Assembly (NCBI GenBank): GCA_049116335.1
Contig: JAGDYZ010000017.1
Span: 29,212-93,211, forward strand
Length of the DNA stretch: 64,000 nt
Source: CANMIH01 sp049116335
GTDB lineage: Bacteria; Pseudomonadota; Alphaproteobacteria; Rhodobacterales; Rhodobacteraceae
Direction: 5' to 3'
The position numbers and the translations under genes are program-made. The notes beneath the pieces were generated by a model. It was not told where the DNA came from, searched no databases, and saw only the letters and a program-made list of their open reading frames with translations. Shown here in pieces: positions 26,010 to 34,736 of the stretch (the first letter of the stretch is position 1; each line of letters starts with the position of its first letter).

Positions 26010-26090
26010 GTTTGATATCTTGCGCATGTTAGCCGCCACGCGGATTTTGATGTCCAAGGCCCGCATCCGCTTTCGGCGGGCGCGCGACGG
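26010..26090 (+). pseudogene. fragment of a bioB-like gene
   Basis: The 468 bases between the IMPase gene and the XRE gene contain no intact gene. A stretch at about 26010-26090 aligns by eye with the bioB gene at about 19160-19240, at the codons for ILRMVAAARVLMPWARIRLSAGR; here it reads ILRMLAATRILMSKARIR before a one-base deletion shifts the frame. Only this piece of about 25 codons is recognisable. It looks like a relic of a second biotin synthase gene, or of a rearrangement that copied part of the local one. Confidence 0.6.
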
Positions 26091-26308
26091 TAAAATCGTC
26101 GCTAGGCGGCAAAAGTCACTGGAGCTGCAAGCGAAAGACAATCCAAATGAGCTGAGATACGGGAACTTTTGTGCGACACGTCACTTAGTCAGGTAAGTTC
26201 GACGGGCGCAATAGAGCTGAAAGCAGCTTCCGCACCCCTCATTTACCCTCTCTAGGTTTTGCAGGCGCCGGCTCCCGCTGAACCACAGCCCAAAATTGGT
26301 TGGGCACA

Positions 26309-26911
26309 CTATCCTGGTTTCCAACACACGACCAAGATGCTTGCGTCCTCTTCTTCGGCAGAGAGATAGGCATGGCCCATGCTTGAGTCAAAATAGAGAC
26401 TGTCTCCGGGTGCGAGCGAGATGGTGTCGCGTCCGGCAATATGCACGGTGAGTGACCCGCTGAGCAGGTACAGAAACTCTTCACCGACATGAGAGACCAA
26501 AGCATCAAACTGGGTGACAGATTTGGCTTTGACCTTGCCGGTCATCGGTACCATGTGTTTGCCGCTCAGGTCCGCGGCGATCATCTCATAGCGATAGGTT
26601 TCGGTGTCATGGCGCGGGCCTGTTCCCGCGCGGGTGACCGAGACGGACCCTTGCTGAAAACTGTCCGGGGTGGTGTCGAACAGCTCTCCGACATCTAGGC
26701 CCAATCCCTGAGCCAACCGCATAAAGCGATCATATGTCAGGGAAATATCGCCTCGTTCCATCTTAGAGATCGTTGAAATCGCCAGGCCGGTCTTGTCACC
26801 AAGGTCTTGCAAGGTCCAGCCACGCGCCTTGCGTATGTCACGCACGCGCTGGCCCAGATTCTGTTCAGATCGGGTGGGAGTTGGCGCAAGATCAGGGCGT
26901 GGATTTGTCAT
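26309..26911 (-). CDS. XRE-cupin transcriptional regulator
   Basis: 200 residues from the ATG at 26911 (a TTG one codon upstream is less likely). Residues about 20-75 are an XRE/Cro helix-turn-helix (WTLQDLGDKTGLAISTISKMERG). The C-terminal part is a cupin barrel (VGEEFLYLLSGSLTVHIAGRDT, LAPGDSLYFDSSMGHAYLS). Such regulators bind small amino-acid or polyamine-type ligands. It is divergent from an amino-acid-type binding protein and a D-amino-acid aminotransferase. The first base of its start codon abuts a 48-base inverted repeat, so it probably represses itself and the divergent unit. Confidence 0.9.
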   Translation of the reverse strand: MTNPRPDLAPTPTRSEQNLGQRVRDIRKARGWTLQDLGDKTGLAISTISKMERGDISLTYDRFMRLAQGLGLDVGELFDTTPDSFQQGSVSVTRAGTGPRHDTETYRYEMIAADLSGKHMVPMTGKVKAKSVTQFDALVSHVGEEFLYLLSGSLTVHIAGRDTISLAPGDSLYFDSSMGHAYLSAEEEDASILVVCWKPG

Positions 26912-26959
26912 CAATTTTCCAATCCGAAAATTTTGCTGGTTTTTCGTATTGGAAAATTG
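26912..26959. promoter_or_regulatory. long inverted-repeat operator of the XRE-cupin regulator
   Basis: Left arm 26912-26930 (CAATTTTCCAATCCGAAAA) and right arm 26941-26959 (TTTTCGTATTGGAAAATTG) are complementary at 18 of 19 positions around a ten-base spacer. Each arm also holds a TTTTC...GAAAA-type palindrome, so two dimers could bind. A further GCAATTTTCGAAA piece lies near 27004. The repeat begins directly beside the regulator's start codon. Confidence 0.78.
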
Positions 26960-27076
26960 CTACCAGATATTGGCGGCAATGCGAATCGAAAACGTCGATG
27001 ACCGGCAATTTTCGAAACCCTTCGCATTTCAAAAGCTCGTTTCAGGGTCAGCGCCGCAGCATCTGGGAGGATAGTT

Positions 27077-28258
27077 ATGAAAACCACCGTTACCGCCGCC
27101 TCTTTGGCCTTGCTCACCGCCGGCATGGCTCAGGCTGAAGACATCAAACTGGGCGTGTTGATGGGCTTTACCGGCCCGATTGAATCCATGGCCCCGCAAA
27201 TTGCGGGCGGTGCGGAAATGGCGATGCAGGAGGTCAGCCAAAGCGGTAAGTTGCTGGGCGGGGCCAAGGTTGTGCCCATTCGCGCCGATTCCACCTGTGT
27301 CGATTCCTCGGCGGCCACGGCGGCGGGTGAACGGTTGGTGACCTCTGATCAGGTCAAAGGCATCATTGGCGCCACCTGTTCCGGGGCCACCGGATCGGTT
27401 CTGATCAATGTAGCCATCCCGCATGGGGTTGTCATGATCTCCCCATCGGCCACCTCACCGGCCCTGTCCGAAACGGAAGATGACGGGCTTTTCTTCCGCA
27501 CAGCGCCCTCGGATGCGCGTCAGGGACAGGTGATGGCTGAGGTTCTGCTGGAAGACGGTGTGCGTGAGGTGGCGGTCACCTATACCAACAACGACTATGG
27601 CAAAGGGTTGGCCGACAGTTTCGAAACCGCTTTTGCCAAGGCCGGGGGCTCTATCACGCTTTCGGCGGCGCATGAGGACGGCAAGGCGGATTACACCGCT
27701 GAGGTTGGCGCGCTGGCCTCGGCCGGTGGCGACCGTCTGGTGCTTTTGGGGTTTGTCGATCAGGGGGGCGCGGGGGTTTTACGCGCGGCTCTGGACACAG
27801 GCGCCTTTGACCAGTTCCATTTTGCGGATGGCATGCTTGCCAGCAAACTTGAGGCGGATTTCGGCGCGGATCTTGAGGGATCGACCGGCCAGTTGCCCGG
27901 CACAGACAGCCCCGGCAGCAAACTGTATGCGGATCTGGTTGATGGTGCGTTTGACGTCACCTCGCCCTTCAGCCCGGAGGGATATGATGCGGCGGCGCTG
28001 ATGCTTTTGGCGATGCAGGCGGCGGGATCGTCCGATCCGCAGGTGTACAAAGACCACGTGATGACGGTTGCCAATGCCCCCGGCGAACAGATTTTCCCCG
28101 GCGAGCTGGACAAGGCGCTGCAGATCCTCGCGGACGGGGGCGCCGTGGATTATGTCGGGAGCACGGATGTCGAGATGTTTGGATCGGGTGAAAGCGCGGG
28201 AAGCTATCGTCAGATCCAGATCCAGGATGGGGCGATCACCACGGTCAAATACCGCTAA
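27077..28258 (+). CDS. branched-chain-amino-acid-type ABC binding protein (LivK-like), no transporter genes nearby
   Basis: 393 residues with a Sec signal (LALLTAGMAQA) and the Peripla_BP_6 fold: IKLGVLMGFTGPIESMAP, GIIGATCSGATGSVL, and YTNNDYGKGLADSF. Members bind amino acids, amides or related compounds. No LivHMFG permease or ATPase genes are present, so it must share a transporter encoded elsewhere or act in sensing. Codon choice appears richer in GC than in the flanking genes, hinting at a separate origin. It forms a unit with the aminotransferase downstream and is probably controlled by the divergent XRE-cupin protein. Confidence 0.88.
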   Translation: MKTTVTAASLALLTAGMAQAEDIKLGVLMGFTGPIESMAPQIAGGAEMAMQEVSQSGKLLGGAKVVPIRADSTCVDSSAATAAGERLVTSDQVKGIIGATCSGATGSVLINVAIPHGVVMISPSATSPALSETEDDGLFFRTAPSDARQGQVMAEVLLEDGVREVAVTYTNNDYGKGLADSFETAFAKAGGSITLSAAHEDGKADYTAEVGALASAGGDRLVLLGFVDQGGAGVLRAALDTGAFDQFHFADGMLASKLEADFGADLEGSTGQLPGTDSPGSKLYADLVDGAFDVTSPFSPEGYDAAALMLLAMQAAGSSDPQVYKDHVMTVANAPGEQIFPGELDKALQILADGGAVDYVGSTDVEMFGSGESAGSYRQIQIQDGAITTVKYR

Positions 28259-28283
28259 GCCGGCCTGAGACATTGGCCGTTTG

Positions 28284-28304
28284 CCCCCCGGGATGGCCGG
28301 GGGG
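28284..28304 (+). terminator. GC-rich hairpin followed by a short T-run
   Basis: CCCCCCGG pairs with CCGGGGGG around a five-base loop, followed by TGTCTTTT. It lies between the binding-protein gene and the aminotransferase gene. It may terminate part of the transcripts and lower expression of the second gene. Confidence 0.6.
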
Positions 28305-28337
28305 TGTCTTTTCCTGATCCAGATCCATGAGGCTCCT

Positions 28338-29201
28338 GTGACATCTGACCCGTCCCGCATCGTCTATCTCAATGGCGCGTATCTGCCCGAAGCCGAGGCC
28401 AAGGTTTCGATTTTTGATCGGGGGTACCTGATGGCGGATGCCGTTTATGAGTATACGGCTGTGATCGAAGGCAAGCTGCTTGAGTTTGACGCCCATATCG
28501 CGCGCCTTCAGCGGTCGCTTGATGAGCTGCAGATTGACATGCAGGTTGATCGGGAGGCGCTTTTGGCGATGCACCGAAGCTTGATTTCCCGCAACGCGAT
28601 TGATGTGGGCGGCGTCTATCTTCAGGTGTCGCGGGGGGTGGCCGACCGGGATTTTGTGTTTCCGCAATCCTGTGAGCCCACGGTCATGGCATTTACCCAG
28701 AGGCTGAATTTTCTCGATCATCCGGCCATTCACTCGGGCCTTAAGGTGATCAGTGTCGAAGATGGGCGATGGGCGCGGCCGGATATCAAAACCACCCAGC
28801 TTTTGTATACGTCAATGGTGAAAACACAGGCCCAGCAACGCGGGGCCCATGATGCGATTTTTGTCAAAGACGGCTTTGTGACCGAAGCGACGTCGGCCAA
28901 TCTGTTTATTGTGAAAGACGGCCGGTTGATTACTCATCCCGGCACGCGCGACATTTTGCATGGCGTCACACGGCGCGCCATTCTCGCGCTGGCCGAGGAT
29001 CTGGATATCCCGCTGGATACCCGGTCCTTTACCCTTGAAGAAGCCCAGTCCGCCGATGAGGTCTTTATGACCGCCTCACCGCTTTATGTGCTGCCGGTGA
29101 CCACAATTGACGAGGTGCCCGTCGCGCAGGCGGCGCCCGGTGCCATGGCGGGCAAATTGCGCGCCCGCTTTCTCGATGCCGCGCGGAGCTCTGCGGTCTA
29201 G
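28338..29201 (+). CDS. dat: D-amino-acid aminotransferase (class IV, PLP)
   Basis: 287 residues from a GTG at 28338, preceded by TGAGG; a longer frame would run into the hairpin upstream. Fold-type IV motifs: VSIFDRGYLMADAVYE near the N-terminus, catalytic Lys151 in RPDIKTTQLL, and VTEATSANLFIV, which together favour D-amino-acid transaminase over branched-chain transaminase. It exchanges amino groups between D-amino acids and 2-oxo acids. Paired with an amino-acid-type binding protein, which suggests uptake and use of D-amino acids. Confidence 0.88.
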   Translation: MTSDPSRIVYLNGAYLPEAEAKVSIFDRGYLMADAVYEYTAVIEGKLLEFDAHIARLQRSLDELQIDMQVDREALLAMHRSLISRNAIDVGGVYLQVSRGVADRDFVFPQSCEPTVMAFTQRLNFLDHPAIHSGLKVISVEDGRWARPDIKTTQLLYTSMVKTQAQQRGAHDAIFVKDGFVTEATSANLFIVKDGRLITHPGTRDILHGVTRRAILALAEDLDIPLDTRSFTLEEAQSADEVFMTASPLYVLPVTTIDEVPVAQAAPGAMAGKLRARFLDAARSSAV

Positions 29202-29235
29202 TCTGTCTTTCACAAATCAGCCAATGAGATACTCG

Positions 29236-30010
29236 ATGCCTCAAAAGCCACAACGCCCATCTATACCCTCAAAAGAACAGATGAAACATTGGCCGGATAC
29301 CTCTGGCAATACGGTAAACGGCTTAAATGAAAGCCCGCCTCGCAACCTGACATCGATTATGTGGCATGACTCGGACATGCTGGTGCATGGCGAAGCTTGA
29401 TCCGCTCTGGGTCTTTGAAGGGTATGAATGCGATTTTCCTTTCGTCGTGATCCTTGGGATCGCAATGGATCATGACAAACTTTCAACAGCGCCCGAAGTC
29501 ACTTCAGCCATTGAGGTTGTAGATAAATACACCCAAGGTTGGGTGGTCTCACGGCCAGTTGCGAACTGGATACAATCTTTGGGGTGGCGCGCCTCGGCCC
29601 ACGCGGGACCTGAAGCCGGCCCCATCACCATGATACCCGCAGCTCTGAAAGCAAGTTTCGGTGAACTTGGGAAACATGGCTCAATCATCAATAGAGACTA
29701 TGGATCGTCTTTCCGACTGGCCGCTGTGTTTACAGATCTGCCATTGATTGAATCTTCACCCGTTGACATTGCAGCGCAGGATTTCTGTGCAAACTGCAAG
29801 ATCTGCGTCAACGCTTGCCCTCCCGAAGCCATCCAGCATGAAACCCAAACCGTGCGTGGGGCGGACAAGTGGTACGTCAATTTTGATAGGTGCTTTCCAT
29901 ATTTTGCCGAAACTTATGGCTGCGGCATCTGCATAGCCGTTTGTCCCTGGTCCAAACCAGGGCGAGGCCCGAATTTGTCCGACAAATTACTTCGAAAACG
30001 AAATACGTAA
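29236..30010 (+). pseudogene. truncated, frameshifted reductive-dehalogenase-like Fe-S protein
   Basis: Two overlapping frames (29236-29400 and 29366-30010) join into one protein if a frameshift falls between about 29366 and 29400. The combined product has the C-terminal half of reductive-dehalogenase/QueG-like corrinoid proteins: WIQSLGWRASAH, SFGELGKHGSIINRDYG and VFTDLPL, then two 4Fe-4S motifs, CANCKICVNACP and CGICIAVCPW. An intact enzyme is larger, and no corrinoid-binding N-terminal part or good ribosome site is seen. I think it is a decaying gene. A short functional ferredoxin-like remnant from the second frame cannot be excluded. Confidence 0.62.
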
Positions 30011-30615
30011 GCCTTGGAAATACCGAATATTCAGTTGAGTTCACCCCCTGCGAATTTTCTATCGCAGCCAAGGCCACAAACGTAGCGTATTGGAATTTTT
30101 TCTGCACAGGCACCGACCCCACGCCAACATTTCCAGCAGTACAATCCATCCGCGCGCGGTATCCGGAAGTCTCAACCTAGACATCTCCGACCTCGGGAAC
30201 AGTGCCGCAGAAATTAGCGCCTCGCACACACCCCAAAGACACTCTCGAGAATATCACAGGGCCCGTACTCGAATATGGCGCAGGCCTTGCCCATCATCTC
30301 TGATCTGTTCACCCTCGCGTTGTTTTCATCCAGCCGCGTTCGGACTGGCGATCTGCAGGAACAGGTGTGACGTGGAAGCAAAAGCAGAGAATTTCCACCT
30401 AGGGATCCGAACAAACTGTCTCAAAACAGAGGCTTGATTAGTTCCAACTGCGCTCGCTAAACTTCGAACATCAGTTCAAATTCCGAGGCACGAACCCAGA
30501 CGCAAGAGTGACATCATTGCGCACTGTTTGGGGGGGGAAGGATCGGACCAGTGCATGTGTGCAAATCGCTCGTTTCAACAGCCTCCATAATAAGCCTAAG
30601 TTGCGAAGTAACAGT
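30011..30615 (+). other. 605 bases without a supported gene
   Basis: Several short frames occur on both strands, but none has a ribosome site, a recognisable motif or neighbour support. Base composition is lower in GC than in the flanks. It may be eroded sequence between the dehalogenase-like relic and the PAS_5 gene. Confidence 0.5.
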
Positions 30616-31098
30616 ATGCATTGTGCCAATTTTTCGGTTCCCAACCTGACCTCAGGCCTACGGTGTTTGTATTTTCACTGGGGGGCTGCTCAGCAAAAAA
30701 GTAATCTGCCAAAACTGATGAACATTGATCTTAGTTTGGTTCAACGAGAGCTCGACCGCCTCGTGGTTACCGAAGTTCTAAGAGATGTGTTTGGTCAGAT
30801 CGAAGATTTTCGATTTCTTTTTGTCGCAACCGCCAACGAGAAACAAATCTGCGAGCCAGTGCGTGGTTACCGACTTAGCAAGCTTCCGGGCAAAGGCCCA
30901 GGTTCACAAATGTGGGCGGCCTATCAAGCGATCTGTGAACGAGGCATTCCTCTAAGGGTCAGCCTGCCCTATGTTGGCGATATCCCTGGCATCAAGATCA
31001 CTGAAGAACTGTTTTTACCCCTCTCCAGCGATGGGGAGACATTAGACCTGATAATCAATGGAGTGATACTGAAAGCCTCCAGCACCATGGCCAAATAA
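30616..31098 (+). CDS. PAS_5-domain protein
   Basis: 160 residues if the ATG at 30616 is used; the frame is open 36 codons further upstream, and no convincing ribosome site marks either start. The body fits the PAS_5 family common in alphaproteobacteria: FHWG, then LPKLMNIDLSLV, FRFLFVATANEKQICEPVRGYRLSKLP and a closing LFLPLSSDGETLDLIINGVIL. PAS_5 proteins are mostly uncharacterised, small, soluble, single-domain proteins. No output domain is visible. It precedes a chemoreceptor gene by about 240 bases, but I see no operon link. Confidence 0.65.
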   Translation: MHCANFSVPNLTSGLRCLYFHWGAAQQKSNLPKLMNIDLSLVQRELDRLVVTEVLRDVFGQIEDFRFLFVATANEKQICEPVRGYRLSKLPGKGPGSQMWAAYQAICERGIPLRVSLPYVGDIPGIKITEELFLPLSSDGETLDLIINGVILKASSTMAK

Positions 31099-31340
31099 GT
31101 TAACATTAAATGGTCGGTCTAAATACACCTTAAAAGCTCTCCAGAGTGGATCAAACAGTAAGCGAACCAGTTGATGTCCCTGTTGGCTTGGGATTTTTTT
31201 GATCAAAAGTCTAAGATTTGAAACTCCTCAGCTGACTATTTTGGACATCAACTTTTAGATCCTATTTGCTTTTTTTTTACCCCCCCTGACTAAGAATGGT
31301 TTGGTTACAACTCCAATATGTCGTTTTGTAGGAGCGTTTG

Positions 31341-33437
31341 GTGTCACTTCGAGCACAAATCATTCTTGTCATTTCCATCCCATTCTTAGCGTTGTTGGGA
31401 TTTGGCTCGCTCAAAATTTCCATAGCATGGAATAAACTTGAGAAAGCTGAGTTTGCCCAGCACGAGACACAGGCCTCTCTTTCTATCATCAATCTTGTTC
31501 ACCACCTGCAGGTGGAACGCGGGCAGTCTGCTGGGTTCATCGGTTCTGGAGGCCTTGCCTTTGCAAATGAGATTCTAGCGACACGTGCCCAAGTAGACAA
31601 AGCCCGAAATCTTGTCCCTCAGGACACCCTAGGCGCCTTGTCCCATCTGAAAGAGTTGGACGCCGTTCGCGCTCAGGTCGATGACCGGTCACTAACTGTC
31701 GCGCAAATGGCGAAGTATTACACCGGAGCTATAGGGGCTATGCTCTCTGGTGTCGGGGCGCATCTCATCGAACAGAATGACGGAACTCTTGCGCAAATCG
31801 GTGGGGGCCTCGTTTCGCTTAGTTACGCCAAAGAAGCAGCCGGGCTACAGCGTGCGTCCGGCGCGGTTGGTTTTGGCTCAGGTCAATTCTCTTTGGGTGC
31901 CTACAAGATGTTTGCCGAAAACGGGGCGAGTGAGACCCGGCTTCTTCAGACCGCAAATCTTGCATTGCGAGGCGTGTTTCCCAATCTCGATCTGCAAGGT
32001 TCTCCAGCATACCAAGACCTTTCGCGGATCCGGGCTGACGTCCTTGCCGCTGGCCCGCTTGGTGACGTTCCTGCGCTGAGCGGCCCTGAATGGTTCGCGC
32101 TTTCGACAGCCTGGATTTCCGAACTGCACAACGTCGGGACGGAGGTCGCCAATCATCTAGGCGCATATGCCGCGAAAGAAGCTGCGGCCTCGAAACAATC
32201 CATGGGGATAACAGTTATCGCCGTGCTCGCCTCATTGATCGCAAGTATTTTATTGGGGATTAAAACGGCCAATCACCTGAGCACTCAGTTTCGGGCGACC
32301 CAAAACGGACTGGAGAAACTGTCCCGCAAAGAGTTCGATTTCAAACCCGCCAATTTACAGGCACAAAACGAAATAGGACATTTGAACCGGGCGATGGAAG
32401 CAACCCGCGTTGCACTTCGGGCCGCAGAACAGAAACTTATTGAGATCGAGGAAAATCGCATCGCGGATCGTGGGGCAGTGATTGGCCAACTCGAAGCCAA
32501 TTTGGAAAAATTGGCTCGGAAAGATTTGGACTGTGAGATCGAAGACGTCTTTCCCGAGGAATATGAAAGCTTGCGAACAAGCTTCAACATCTCTGTTCGC
32601 AATCTGAAGGAAACCATTGAAGATTTGGCTGGGTCGACACAGATAATACGCAACAGCGTGTCAGAAATCAGCCACTCTTCGGACGAAATGGCACGCAGAA
32701 CCGAAAGCCAGGCAGCAACCCTTGAGCAGGCAGCAGCAGCCATGGAGCAGATCACCAGTTCGGTAAGATCCTCTGCTGAAAGCGCAGCCAGCGTTGACCA
32801 CTCTGCCAGCCAGGCAAAATCGGAAGCGACAAGTAGCGAGACCGTTGTCAAAAACGCGGTAAGTGCGATGGGAGCGATTCAGGAATCCTCCGAAAAAATT
32901 GCCCAAATTACCGGCGTCATTGACGACATCGCGTTTCAAACCAACCTGCTTGCCCTGAATGCAGGCGTTGAAGCCGCGCGCGCTGGTAGTGCAGGGAAAG
33001 GGTTTGCTGTTGTGGCATCAGAGGTCCTTGGATTGGCGCAACGTTCCGCGGAAGCAGCGACTCAAATCAAAACTCTCATCGCCACCAGTTCGGACGAAGT
33101 AGAGCGCGGAACAAACCTTGTGTCCGATGCGGGGAATGCGTTGAATTCCATCATTGGGCAGGTGACAGAAATTTCTGCGGCTGTCAGTGGCATTGCAGCT
33201 AAGGCAGCTGACCAGGCCTCAGGGCTGTCAGAACTCAATGCTGGCATTCTGCAGCTGGATGCGGTGACCCAGCAAAATGCAGCAATGGCAGAGGAAACCA
33301 CCGCCGCAAGCCATGTTTTGGACGCAGAAGCGGGAAAACTGAATGGACTGATGCAAGAGTTTACGACGGATCAGTGCGCTGCTTCTGATCCTGACGTCAG
33401 GCTTGCGCCGTCTAATCCGCTACAAATGGCAAGCTGA
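31341..33437 (+). CDS. methyl-accepting chemotaxis protein with NIT-type sensor
   Basis: 698 residues from a GTG at 31341 with GTAGGAG before it. A first membrane helix at about 5-25 is followed by a large periplasmic domain with HHLQVERGQSAGFIG, the nitrate/nitrite-sensing (NIT) domain opening. A second helix (about 290-310), HAMP-like segments and a signalling domain follow. The signalling tip DDIAFQTNLLALNAGVEAARAGSAGKG is unmistakable. It should signal to CheA/CheW from the inner membrane; no che genes are nearby. There is no C-terminal CheR-binding pentapeptide. The ligand may be nitrate or another small ion. Confidence 0.93.
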   Translation: MSLRAQIILVISIPFLALLGFGSLKISIAWNKLEKAEFAQHETQASLSIINLVHHLQVERGQSAGFIGSGGLAFANEILATRAQVDKARNLVPQDTLGALSHLKELDAVRAQVDDRSLTVAQMAKYYTGAIGAMLSGVGAHLIEQNDGTLAQIGGGLVSLSYAKEAAGLQRASGAVGFGSGQFSLGAYKMFAENGASETRLLQTANLALRGVFPNLDLQGSPAYQDLSRIRADVLAAGPLGDVPALSGPEWFALSTAWISELHNVGTEVANHLGAYAAKEAAASKQSMGITVIAVLASLIASILLGIKTANHLSTQFRATQNGLEKLSRKEFDFKPANLQAQNEIGHLNRAMEATRVALRAAEQKLIEIEENRIADRGAVIGQLEANLEKLARKDLDCEIEDVFPEEYESLRTSFNISVRNLKETIEDLAGSTQIIRNSVSEISHSSDEMARRTESQAATLEQAAAAMEQITSSVRSSAESAASVDHSASQAKSEATSSETVVKNAVSAMGAIQESSEKIAQITGVIDDIAFQTNLLALNAGVEAARAGSAGKGFAVVASEVLGLAQRSAEAATQIKTLIATSSDEVERGTNLVSDAGNALNSIIGQVTEISAAVSGIAAKAADQASGLSELNAGILQLDAVTQQNAAMAEETTAASHVLDAEAGKLNGLMQEFTTDQCAASDPDVRLAPSNPLQMAS

Positions 33438-33546
33438 ACAGATCAAGGCCTTGCTGATTTGGCGCAGGTCATAGGAAGCGCGGCGCTAGGCTGGTATAAA
33501 ATTCTTCGATTCCATCAATGGCACCTAATATCCGCGACGGTATCAA

Positions 33547-33729
33547 TCAGCACTCGGCTTGAATAACGCCCCACGATATGACTTCACGACGGCACAGTTC
33601 CGCGGTGTTTGCCTCGCCGCGCCAACCATCCAGCACGATCTGATCTTCTCCTTGTTGGGAAAATACTTGCGCGTGGCACGCTCGCTCTTGCTGAACAGAT
33701 CCCATCAGTGAATAGGACGCGCAGATCAT
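33547..33729 (-). CDS. small hypothetical protein downstream of the ureohydrolase operon
   Basis: A 60-residue frame starts 20 bases after the stop of the last ureohydrolase gene, on the same strand. The sequence (ERACHAQVF, LDGWRGEANTAELCRREV) is not low-complexity, but I recognise no family and the only purine-rich stretch is too close to the ATG. It might be a real small protein or the end of a lost gene. The rest of the 312-base space between the chemoreceptor and the ureohydrolase genes shows nothing else. Confidence 0.3.
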   Translation of the reverse strand: MICASYSLMGSVQQERACHAQVFSQQGEDQIVLDGWRGEANTAELCRREVISWGVIQAEC

Positions 33730-33749
33730 CCCTTTTGGCGCGGGTTAAG

Positions 33750-34736
33750 TCACTCCGAAACCTCTTGCCCAGAGATCGATTGGGACAGGACACACATCAG
33801 CTCAAACACCAGCGATATACCCAACCAAGCCGTCCCACCCGAGGTGTCGAAGGGGGGCGCCACTTCGACAAGATCGGCACCAATGAGATTGACCCCGGCA
33901 AGTTCTCGGATCACCTGCTGGGCTTGGATGCTGTTGGGGCCACCAATTTCTGGTGTTCCAGTGCCCGGCGCAAAAGTCGGATCAACAAAATCGATATCGT
34001 AGGTGCAGTAAGTAGCCTGGTTCCCAACGATTTGGCGCACTTCTGCCATGACATCTGTTATGCCGCGATCAAAAAGCTCCTCGACTCGGATAATCCGGAT
34101 GCCCTGCTCCAAACCCCACTCAATGTCTTCGGTATTGTAGGCCGTACCCCGAATACCCACTTGCACAAAGCGCTTGGGATCAACCAACCCTTCCTCAATG
34201 GCGCGCCGGAACGGGGTCCCGTGGGTGAATTTATGGCCGCCGAAATAATCGTCGAACAGGTCAGTGTGGCTGTCGAACTGTATCAGGCCAACCGGTCCGT
34301 CACTGGCCAAGGCGCGCAGCACAGGCAGAGAGATCAGGTGGTCGCCGCCAACCGTCATCGGTGTGATGTCATTTGTTTTGAGATAACTATAAAAGCTGGT
34401 GATCCGCGCCAGTGAATCCTGAATATCGACGGGATTGGGCGGCACGTCCCCTAGGTCAGCACAATTGACAGAGGTGAACGGATTGATACCGGTGACAGGA
34501 TTCAACGCCCGGATCATGGTGGAGTAATCACGTAGCTGGCGTGGCCCATGCCGTGCTCCGGGCCGATTTGTGGTGCCGCCATCCCAAGGAACGCCGACCA
34601 ACCCCATTTGGACCTCACCAAACCGCGGATGATCGCGTGCCAACTCCGGTAACCGCATGAAGGTTGGAACGCCTGCAAATCGGGCCAGCTCCATTGCAGA
34701 AACCGGTTGAAAGAAATCGTCGCCAGTTCCCTTCAT
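33750..34736 (-). CDS. ureohydrolase (agmatinase/guanidinobutyrase family), first of a tandem pair
   Basis: 328 residues of the arginase/agmatinase fold. Binuclear metal ligands are complete: the His in VGGDHLIS, the DSHTD cluster (Asp, His, Asp; a Ser replaces the common Ala) and the DID pair in TYDIDFVDPTFAPG. The GTGTPEIGG loop after it is as in agmatinases and guanidino-acid hydrolases. It should split a guanidino compound to an amine and urea. It overlaps the next ureohydrolase gene by four bases. Substrate not readable; agmatine, 4-guanidinobutyrate, 3-guanidinopropionate or guanidine itself are all possible. Confidence 0.9.
   Translation of the reverse strand: MKGTGDDFFQPVSAMELARFAGVPTFMRLPELARDHPRFGEVQMGLVGVPWDGGTTNRPGARHGPRQLRDYSTMIRALNPVTGINPFTSVNCADLGDVPPNPVDIQDSLARITSFYSYLKTNDITPMTVGGDHLISLPVLRALASDGPVGLIQFDSHTDLFDDYFGGHKFTHGTPFRRAIEEGLVDPKRFVQVGIRGTAYNTEDIEWGLEQGIRIIRVEELFDRGITDVMAEVRQIVGNQATYCTYDIDFVDPTFAPGTGTPEIGGPNSIQAQQVIRELAGVNLIGADLVEVAPPFDTSGGTAWLGISLVFELMCVLSQSISGQEVSE

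Noticed and set aside
30214..30414. Minus-strand 66-codon frame in the gene-poor stretch
   Set aside because: No ribosome site, no family resemblance and biased composition; probably chance.
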